64,000 nucleotides of DNA. It comes from Diaporthe sp. PMI_573. Its lineage: Eukaryota; Ascomycota; Sordariomycetes; Diaporthales; Diaporthaceae. Below, in pieces: positions 56,027-64,000 of the stretch (position 1 is the first letter of the stretch; each line of letters begins with the position of its first letter). The DNA is taken from positions 124,001 to 188,000 of the forward strand of contig JAJTUP010000032.1 of the NCBI GenBank assembly GCA_021399435.1, read 5' to 3'. A program made the position numbers and the translations under genes. The notes below the pieces were generated by a model. The model saw only the letters and a list, made by a program, of their open reading frames with translations, did no database searches and was not told where the DNA came from.

Positions 56027-58325
56027 ATGTGGCTTGACCGGCTCGGCGCACAACATAACCTACAGTCGCCCTCCCATCCGAACAGCAGGCCCATATCCCC
56101 GCTGCCCCGACGAGTGTCCAGCCAACGTGGCAGTCCATACATCACATCACAATCACGGTCAGCGAGAGGGTCTGAGACGTCCCTGGTATCTTCCAACAGC
56201 GACACCGGGTCGTCCGTCTCCCTCCTCAGAGGGTCAGGGCGACCCAATGGCGGCCACCTGGGCACCTCCTCGCTCAGGCAGACCACCACCGTCGACGATG
56301 GGTCCGAGTCGCTGTCCGTGCTGGGCAGGATCCTTGGGGGCGAGGTGGCTACGGAGCGGGCGGGATCGAATGGCCTCCCGTCACATGTACCGCAACTGGA
56401 GGACCCCTTTAGCTCGACCATAACGCAAGAGGACCTTGAGATTGAATTCGACTTCGGTGGGATATCTCTGCGGGAGTTCATCGCCCAGAGCGACGACGGG
56501 AGCCCCGGCGCAGGTGTACATAGATCGCAGACAGTTGAAGAATGTATGTGGTTTCCTCTACTCCTCCCGGGCCGACTCGTGACGGCCACCAAGTGGACCT
56601 GGCGCAGGCTGACACTCAACGACGTGGATTGTAGACGAGCAGGCCAAGGCCAAGTACGAAGACCTGCACAGGTCCATACGCGCGTGCGACGACGTCCTCA
56701 GCTCCGTTGAGACGAACCTGACGAGCTTCCGGGACGACCTCGCGGCGGTGTCCGCGGACATAGAGCACCTCCAGGCGCGCTCCACCGCGCTCAACATCAG
56801 GCTGGAGAACCGCAAGGCCGTCGAGAAGGGCCTGGGCCCCGTGGTGGAGGAGCTGACCGTCTCGCCCGTAGTCGTCTCCGAGATCGCCGAGGGCCACGTC
56901 GACGAGTCGTGGGTCAAGATGCTCGCCGAGGTCGAGAAGAGGTCCGAGGCGCTGGCCAAGAGTGCGAAACAGCAGGGGCAGAGCAGGGCGCTGTCGGACC
57001 TGGCGCCGCTGCTGGAGAAGTTGACTCTGAAGGTATGTGTGGATACAGCTTCCCTCACTTCTGCACGAGTGAGCGCTCAGTGAGTTTGCGTGCTGACTTG
57101 TTGCGCCCAGGCCATCGAACGGATAAGAGACTACTTTGTCGCGCAGGTAAAGGCTCTCAGGTCACCACATATGAACGCGCAAATCATCCAACAGCAAAAC
57201 TTCCTGAAGTATAAAGAGCTCTACGCCTTCCTCCACAGACACCACTCCCAGCTGGCAGACGAGATATCTCTCGCCTACATGAACACGATGCGATGGTACT
57301 ACCTCAACCAGTTCGGGCGGTACCAGAAGGCCCTCGACAAGATCAAGCTCCACGTCATCGACAAGACCGACGTCCTGGGCCACGAGGACACGTCACGCAA
57401 GGCAACGGTCCTGGGCGGCGGCGGCGCGAGGGGGCTGGCCGGCGCGCCGCACGACGCCTTCAACCTGGGGCGGCGCATCGACCTGCTCAAGACGCCCAAC
57501 CAGACGGCGCTCAGCAGCTACCTCGCCGAGGAGGACCAGTCGACGCACTACCTCGAGGTCCCCTTCCGCAACTTCAACCTCGCGCTGCTGGACAACGCGA
57601 CGGCCGAGTACACCTTCCTGGCGTCCTTCTTCACCCCGACCCTGACCCTCGCAAAGGTCGGCAAGAACTTCAACTACATCTTCGACCCGACCTTCCAGCT
57701 GGGCCAGAACCTGACGCGCTCCCTGGCGTCGGAGACGTACGACGGGCTTGGTCTCTTGCTGTGCATCCGCCTCAACCAGCACTTCGCCTTCGAGCTGCAG
57801 CGCCGCCGCGTCCCCGCCATGGACGGCTACGTCAACGGGACCTCGATGGCGCTCTGGCCCCGCCTGCAGGCCGTCATGGACGCGCACTGCGAGAGCGTGC
57901 GGGGCGTCACCTCGGCCCTGCCCCAGCGGCCCCTACCCGCCGCGACGGCGCGCACCACCTCCGCCGCGCCGCACGTCGCCACCCAGCGCTTCGGCCAGCT
58001 CGTCCACGGGATCCTGTCGCTCAGCGGGAGCGGCGACCAGAGCCACCTACAACAACAACAACAACAACAACAACAGGGCAGCGGCGACGACGAGCCCGTC
58101 GCCGCCTCGCTCGGCCGCCTGCGCAGCGAGATGGAGGCGTTCCTTACGCGGTACAGCCAGGTACACTTTGGGGCCGACGTCAAGGGCCGCAAGCGGGAGA
58201 GGTTCCTGTATAATAATTATAGTCTTATTCTTACTATTATTGGGGACCTTGGCGGTGGCAAGATGGCCGCTGAGCAGATTGCGCACTTTGAGGGGCTCAA
58301 GAATGCTTTTCAGGAGGCTGCTTGA
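56027..58325 (+). CDS. vps52: Vps52, GARP/EARP tethering complex subunit
   Basis: Subunit of the GARP complex, which tethers endosome-derived vesicles at the trans-Golgi. Exons are 56027-56543, 56635-57032 and 57111-58325, giving 709 residues; introns are 91 and 78 bp with GTATGT donors. Residues 1-170 are Ser/Arg-rich and disordered. The conserved Vps52/Sac2 core begins near residue 173: coiled-coil YEDLHRSIRACDDVL, then LQARSTALNIRLENRKAVE, then the helical body (AQIIQQQNFLKYKELY, YLEVPFRNFNLALLDNA, SETYDGLGLLLCIRLNQHF). A polyglutamine run encoded by CAA repeats (58050-58075) lies in a variable loop before the conserved end RFLYNNYSLILTII. Family and length agree well with ascomycete Vps52. 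Confidence 0.93.
58050..58076 (+). repeat. CAA trinucleotide repeat in vps52
   Basis: Nine consecutive Gln codons, eight CAA and one CAG, within the coding sequence. Likely length-polymorphic between strains. Confidence 0.85.
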
Positions 58326-58971
58326 TCTTGAGGGACCAGGGAGAGCTGAGGGGCAAGAGAAAAGAAAAAGAACCGGGCGGGCGGGGGGGGGATGTTGAAC
58401 GATATGTCTTGGTGGGTTGGGAGAGCGAGGGTGATTTTTGGGGAGTGTATAAAAATAGCGACAATAGTCTATTCTGCCTCCTCTCTTCTTTTCCGAAAGA
58501 ATGTGGACGTCTGCGTGCATCATACTCGCCTTGGATACACTCCAAACATTCTACCGGAATGTCACTCGAGTGCCGTTGCGATCTGGGTATTTTACTGCAA
58601 CGCCAGGCTTATATGAACAATTGATCCCGCACATGTGAAGCTCACCTTAAGATCAAGGGAAGTGCATGACAGACACGTGGGGGAAAGAAAGCCTGAGGTC
58701 TCTTCAAGGGAATTTTGTCTTTTATTTACGAAAATCGATATTTGAGATTATTTGGACCCGATATATAAGCCCAGCAGCCAGTATGAGTAGCCGGTCCTGT
58801 TGTGTCCCCCAAACACCCCTTCTTCTATGCCCAGGTATATGCTGTCGAGGAGACGGCCCCCCGCTATGCCTTGTGCTAATTTTATACCCCTCTGACCTGC
58901 GTTTAATGCATAATCCTATGCTCCCCATACTTGTGAGAGCCCTAAAGCCCAACTTTGGACAAATGCCCAAA
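58326..58971. other. Intergenic, convergent 3' ends
   Basis: 3' regions of vps52 (plus) and the TBC gene (minus). Long plus-strand frames continuing into 59.7 kb are antisense by-products of the GC-rich TBC gene. Confidence 0.6.
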
Positions 58972-60475
58972 CTAGAACTCCTGCCACCAAGCCGAGACCA
59001 GCGCAGCCATGTACCGCACCGGACCGGCAGCGACGCCGCCCGAAAGTGCCGACCTGCGGATCCAGTACGCCAGCACGCCAAACGCGACCGCGACGCCGAC
59101 GGCCCGGGCGGGCCTCCTGTACCGCCAGAGGGCCCTGAGGATCTTCTCCCTCCTCTCCTCGCGCCGCAGCTCGACCATCTGCTGGGCGAAGAAGTACTCG
59201 CCGACGGCGAGGCTCTGCCCCGCGCAGCCGCGGAGGGACCGGGCTGTCTTGAGGACGCTGTGGGGGGAGACACCCCGCCGCCAGGAGGGCAAGGTCTCGG
59301 GCGGGTGGGCGGCCAGCAGGCGGCGGGCGTCGACGACGAGGGCGTCTGCGCCGAGGGGCTGGGGCAGCTTGGACAGGACGCTGTGGAGGATCTCGGGCTC
59401 CCCCGCGGGGACCTCGAAGAGCTCGCCGCGGCGGCCGATGACGATCTGCGCGAAGACGTACACGCTGAAGACAGGCTCGGCGGCGAGGAGCACGTCGAAG
59501 AGGCGCGTGATCTCGCCCAGGGACTGCACGTCGTGCGCGTACATGGTGATGGTGCCCGAGAGCGCGAAGAAGGGGTCCGAATGCAGGGGGAGGTGAGCCG
59601 CGAGGGCCGGGTCCGCGGCCCGGAGGATCTCTGGGATCAGGCGGAGCTGGGCTACGGCTGCCGTGAGGTTGGGGAGCATGAAGTCGCGGATGCGGAGGGC
59701 TGACAGCCGCGCCACGGCTGGGCTGCGGAGGGGCCGCGGGAGGACCAGCAGGAAGACCTGGCATATGTCGTGGTAGCCTTGGAAGTAGCATAGGTATGGG
59801 TGGCGCCGGAGGACGGAGAGGATTAGGTCTGATAGTTCTTGCTTCTGGCGGGCGCGTTCTTGGTCGGATTCATCTGTGGTGAGGTTAGGAGTGTTCAATG
59901 GCTGCTGATTGGGGTGTGGATGGGCCGGTCTTACAATTAGGATAGTACACGAAGGCTCTGGCCACATCTAGTTTTACCTGCTCTTCCTCCTTGTGAGGCT
60001 CGAGACCCTTCCATGAGTCGTCGACGTATTCTGAGGCAGTCAGGCGCACTGCTTCGTGGTTGGCGCCGGAGACCTTCTCGTCGTCGTCGCTTGGGAACCG
60101 CACCGGTAACCCCAGCAGTATAGGCCCTTTGTGTCGTTAGCAATGAGTCGTCTGTCCTTTGATCCGGAGGATGATAATGGTTCTCAGGGAGAAATGTTCT
60201 GAGCTTGGAAAGTCATCGCAAAACTCACATGCATGTTGCCGCAGGTCGTCTCTGATGAATCCGCCAGGAGACTCGGCTAGAGCCTGCAGGCCCTCAATAT
60301 CTCTCCGCCTGCAGGCATCGATGATCTCTCGTGCCTTGAGTTCCTCCAGCTGGGCATTGCTCTCCGTGAGCTCAGGTTGTGGGCGAGGAGACCTGGAAGG
60401 GTCATGAGTGCTCTTCTCCTCTGCTATAACATCGCTGCCATATGCCAGGTCCTCATCCTCGGCAGCCACAGCCAT
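58972..60475 (-). CDS. gyp10: TBC-domain RabGAP, TBC1D20/Gyp10 type
   Basis: GTPase-activating protein for Rab GTPases; TBC1D20 relatives act on Rab1/Ypt1 at the ER. Exons on the minus strand are 60475-60229, 60126-59935 and 59873-58972, giving 446 residues. Introns of 102 and 61 bp have GTGAGT and GTAAGA donors and are both phase 1. The TBC dual-finger residues are present: the arginine finger in IRDDLRQHAWPILLG (Arg before the splice) and the glutamine finger in YFQGYHD. Before them is a short acidic N-terminus with a helical stretch; after them come LRRHPYLCYFQGYHDICQ and DPFFALSGTITMYAHDV. A hydrophobic helix near the C-terminus (VGVAVAFGVLAYWI) fits the tail anchor of TBC1D20. The 3' two thirds are very GC-rich. 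Confidence 0.9.
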
Positions 60476-63400
60476 GTTGTCTTGACTTCCTCTGCCAGGC
60501 CGCAGCGCTCAAGCTTTCCTTGAACCGCAATGTCTCAGAGTGGACAGGCCAGGCCAGGCCAGGCCAGACAGGCGAGTGACGTTTCGTCTAAGCGGGCCCT
60601 CACGTGTAGTACACGGCGCTGCTCACAGGCTCGTGCGACGAGATGACAATACAGATCTGTCAGCTGCAGGGAACCAATGTCAGATCTCCAGCAGCTGTTG
60701 GAAGCCCTGCAGGCTATTGAAACCACCAAGGGTGTGCGGATGAGCGCGCCGACGCGTCGTCAAAGATGGAACTCCCGGCCGATAGCGACAGAGACAGGCC
60801 AAAGTACCTGCGCGTCTTGAATTGAATGGGCAGTTGGTGGTTCGTATTCACATGCCAGATACAACGTGGACAGGGGTAGGGTGCGGGCGATGTGGTATCC
60901 GTGGTCTGAGTGCGATCAGGGTGAAGCTTTCCTCTCTCATCTCATGGAGATTCGGTGGAGCTCTCGAGGCCTGGGCGCGATATGACGTTGCCCCACGGTC
61001 GCTTGGTGGCCCCTGGAGCAAGGGCTTTCCATGATGAGTTGCTAGGGGTGCCGGTGGGAAGGGCGACCCGCTAGGCCGATCAACCGAACCGTTCAGTGAG
61101 CCACTGGACCATTGCAACCTCGACCATAGAACTCGACGTCTGGTGGCAACGGTTTGGTGGCCCAGGTCAACTGTAGTTCAATGCATAGGACTCGGATTAC
61201 TGAAATTTGTTTGCCAAACCCAAAAGATTTTGATTAATACTCGACTTGTCATACATCAATGCGTTCGTTTGCTTACTCTCACCCCCCTGACCCTCGTATC
61301 GTGCCGCCTTTGAACCGGTCAGACTGACTGATCATGATCAACATGAGGCTTCTGCCCACGGACCGCCCAACGATCAGATCACCACCAACGGGGTCTGCTT
61401 CCATCCTGGCAGCCAGGCATTGGCACAACGGTCATGGCACAACGGTCACTGCTTGTCGGCTGTGCCTGCCGAGGCCTGCTCCATCTGGCCAGACCAAAAA
61501 GCTAAGTCCAGCACGCTCCAGGCCCTGGCCCGAGAGCATGGAGACAGGCTTGGAGACAGGCTTGGGGCTGGCCCGATCGGTAGGAAACCCGGGGGAAAAA
61601 GTGATAAGTCAGGTCTGTCTCGATGTCACCCCGGTGTAAGGACCGATGAGCTGCCGGTCTAGTCTACTGGCTCAGCCTTGTGCGACAAGCATGAGCTTGC
61701 AGGGCGGCCCCTTGACCGCTGGTGACAGTCGACTTGGACTAATCATCTTCGGAAATTCTTGGAATGTAGCCGGTGTGGTCTCGGGCAACGCATCCAATAA
61801 CCGTTCTCTCACGAATACTCCCCGTTTGACCAGGGACAGTCCACTCACCCCCCAAGTTATTTCGGGGGAACGACTGGATATGGAAACATGGGACAGCAAA
61901 CCGTCAGGGAGCTGGCAAAAGCAAGTACGGGGACAATGAAAACCAGAAGCTTGTCGTCCAAGGTCAGAGGATCCACAAGGGAGGGCGAGCCGAGCCCAAA
62001 GGCGTAAAGAGGCGTGTCAGCGAGTGTCATTATCTCTCGTGATAGATCAAGGTATCGTGTAGTCAGTCGCCTTGATTACATGCATTGCCTGCCTTACTCT
62101 AGCGGCCACCGTCCCTGAGGCCGGTTCAAGGTCGAGGAAGCCGATACCAGGAACCCCAACGGGCATGCGCAGCAGCAGCAGCAGCAGCAGCAGATGGCCT
62201 ACTTGGGCACGGCAGGCGCCTCATATGCATCGTCGTCCGTTTCGATCGTAGCCCGAACCCGGCCAGTTCCGTGCTGCACGAGGACCCGCTCGCTCCCGAC
62301 GACCTGAGTGAGAGGTAGTGAGATGTAGCTGGTTAGTGGGTTTGCCTTTCTGCATCTGCTGACTGGGCACCGAGTTTCACGAAGGCAACGACGCCGGTCA
62401 TCGTGGCGAACCGCGGCGAGGCGCGGCCTGTTCTTGGACGATGCCTTCCAACGTTGTTCTCTGGGAGTGACAGAAAACGGCAAGCGCGGGCCGCAATAAA
62501 ATGATAAGCAGGCAATGAGTGAGAGACGGGACCAAAGTGCATTTCGAAAGACAAATGCAACTGCAAGTGCAAGTGCAACTGCAACTGTTGTGTTGTCGCG
62601 AGGTATCTGAATACCTCGAGGGTACATTAGGTCGAGCAATGTCATGCCCGTTGACAGAGGTAGAACCTGAGTGCTTTTTAAGGTGGGGCGCCGATGGGTT
62701 GCATCAACTGATTGAGGGGGGAAGCTGCAAGCTGCAAGCTACGGGACGAGCTTGCGAGCATGCTTCCTGCCGCGTGCCTCACTAGGACTCACGCTCTCGG
62801 GCCGTCCCACCTACAATCCTGTTCATGGTCACCATCACTTTTCAGGCGTCGCCGACGACCACTTGTCACCCGCGCTAAACGCAGGCAACCCTCCCCAGAG
62901 ACACCTGCGCCTCTTCACTTGAACTGCTGTGCTGCCTCGCGAGCAGGCCGGTCGAGAGGAGCCAAGGGCCAGGGTCCGTCGCTTATCTGCCAGACGTCGA
63001 GAGAGGGTACAGAAAAAGGCAGGAACGCCCTGCGTGGATCTGGAGGGACCCACGCGCGCATCACGCACGCAAGCAAGCAAGCATTGCCGATGTACATTGG
63101 ATACAAGACCGTGGACATGCAGCAACACCGCTCACAACCCATTTAAGACCAAGCCTCCGTGGCACATCCCAGCTTGCCCCCCCCTTCGCGGTGCATAAGC
63201 TTCTTCGTCAGATCCAGATCCAAGTTCAACCAAGTCCAGGTCCGGGACACATGGGGTCATCGACTTGGTCACCTTCCCTTGACGTCCGCTCTCCTGCTCC
63301 CAGCCGCACTTCGCCCTGCAGCAGTCTGCGAGCCTCCCTGCCGCGGGCGACGTTCCTCGGCATCCCTTAAGGCTTGGGGGTGCTGCTTTGATATTTGTGC

Positions 63401-63788
63401 TTCATCTTCGCAACGCCCTTGTCGCTTCGCTCTGAGAATACTGGGCCATCTTAGGTCGACTTCGCCAGTTGCGCGTGGGTTGTGTGTCTGCGTTCAGGGC
63501 GGCCCGAGTACAAGCCCGCTGTGTTTCCATCTGCTGCACGCCGAGCAGTCGTAAGTCCCCTTTTCTGGTCACCGAGAAGGTCGCCTCGCCCTTAATCACC
63601 CTCGAGCGTCCATGTGGCCTCGCTCGGTCCTACAGACGTCACGGGCTGTATAGCTCAAACCTCGGTATCCTCTGGCAATGGCACACGGGCCCGTTGGTCC
63701 TCTCATATCTAGACCACCTGCGACCTTCCTTCGCCGTTGGTAATACAGCACAGGTTGTTCCCCTCCACCGCGCATCACATACTCCAAC
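60476..63788. other. Intergenic, 3.3 kb, with simple repeats
   Basis: Contains (AGGCC)4 near 60546-60566, a tandem GGCACAACGGTCAT near 61421-61447, a tandem GGAGACAGGCTT near 61540-61565, and (GCA)8 at 62168-62193. A minus-strand frame ending 62206-62300 follows a possible acceptor but gives no gene that I can support. CT-rich leader-like sequence precedes 63789. Confidence 0.5.
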
Positions 63789-64000
63789 ATGGCTTCCGAG
63801 TTCCAGGCCCAGGTCTTCGAAAATGGCCGGTGGGTAATGAGGGACATGAACGTCCACGACGTCCTGAACAAGCCCGCCACGAAGCCGGCCAAGCAAAACA
63901 AACCACCACCCCAATGTGGCATCATGACCAGGACCTTGGTCGAGAGTCCGGTTGCTCATTGGATCCTCCCCGTGCGACTGCGTTCCCCTCAGCACAATGA
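63789..64000 (+). CDS. Start of a gene, possibly MMS1_N/CPSF-A-like, cut by window end
   Basis: The first 70 codons from ATG 63789 are open to the window end. The context CCAACATGG is good and a CT-rich leader precedes it. The peptide contains CGIMTRTLVESPVAHWILP followed by RLRSPQHND. This opening resembles large fungal beta-propeller proteins of the MMS1_N/CPSF-A group (DDB1-like repair and rRNA quality-control factors). With so little sequence the family is a guess; that a gene starts here is more secure. Confidence 0.5.
   Translation, partial: MASEFQAQVFENGRWVMRDMNVHDVLNKPATKPAKQNKPPPQCGIMTRTLVESPVAHWILPVRLRSPQHN

Noticed and set aside
57293..58213. 306-codon plus-strand frame inside vps52
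   Set aside because: Arg/Pro-rich off-frame reading of the conserved Vps52 exon.
58666..59703. 345-codon plus-strand frame over the TBC gene
   Set aside because: Antisense by-product of the GC-rich third exon; the minus strand carries the TBC motifs and splice sites.
62206..62430. Possible small minus-strand gene with a short intron
   Set aside because: A plausible acceptor exists, but no donor gives a consistent frame and the product would be very short.
1..64000. CRISPR arrays, operons, rRNA genes and bacterial-type elements
   Set aside because: None seen. Gene structure is eukaryotic throughout and repeats are simple sequence or RIP-like relics.

Overview
The window reads as nuclear DNA of a filamentous ascomycete (Pezizomycotina, most likely Sordariomycetes). 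The evidence is short introns of about 50-100 bp with GTRNGT donors, CTAAC/CTGAC branch sites and CAG/TAG acceptors. Other signs are fungus-only families (Zn2Cys6 regulator, FunK1 kinase, SAT4-type membrane protein, fungal LysM protein, DUF7025 AAA protein), CT-rich leaders, and AT-rich tracts with C-to-T changes that look like repeat-induced point mutation (RIP). The species cannot be named from the sequence.

The layout alternates conserved housekeeping blocks with decayed accessory islands. Block 1 (0-12.1 kb) holds the 3' part of a Zn2Cys6 transcription factor, a RING-H2 ubiquitin ligase with an N-terminal zinc ribbon (minus), a membrane-anchored coiled-coil protein of unknown role, and a basic-secretory-protein-type metalloprotease (minus). 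Island 1 (12.3-31 kb) holds mostly wreckage. It contains a tRNA-like relic, a PI-PLC-like pseudogene, the C-terminal half of an MFS exporter, a P450 pseudogene, one intact P450 resembling CYP59, a SAT4-type membrane protein with its middle deleted, AT-rich RIP-like tracts, a LysM protein killed by stops and two small tandem duplications, an intact unknown gene, and a DUF7025 AAA-ATPase cut off before its ATPase core. The P450s and the MFS fragment next to each other suggest a former secondary-metabolism or detoxification locus; no backbone enzyme (PKS, NRPS, terpene synthase) is present.

Block 2 (32.9-38.3 kb) holds stu1 (CLASP microtubule regulator) and a DUF4419 protein. Island 2 (38.9-51 kb) has a small RIP-marked coding relic, an unknown two-exon gene, a FunK1 kinase, a coding-like fragment, and a long gene-poor stretch with a degraded secreted-RNase-like sequence. 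Block 3 (51-60.5 kb) is dense and conserved: a LIM-LIM-RhoGAP (Rga1 type), Vps52 of the GARP tethering complex, and a TBC1D20/Gyp10-type RabGAP. These three share the theme of Rho/Rab GTPase control, polarity and membrane traffic, but nothing shows that they are co-regulated. The window ends in the first exon of a gene whose start resembles MMS1_N/CPSF-A-type proteins.

I found no convincing undescribed system. The most informative signal is genome decay: nonsense codons consistent with C-to-T change in CpA recur in unrelated dead genes, and two AT-rich tracts begin with the same diverged sequence of about 44 bp, suggesting RIP-degraded copies of one repeat.
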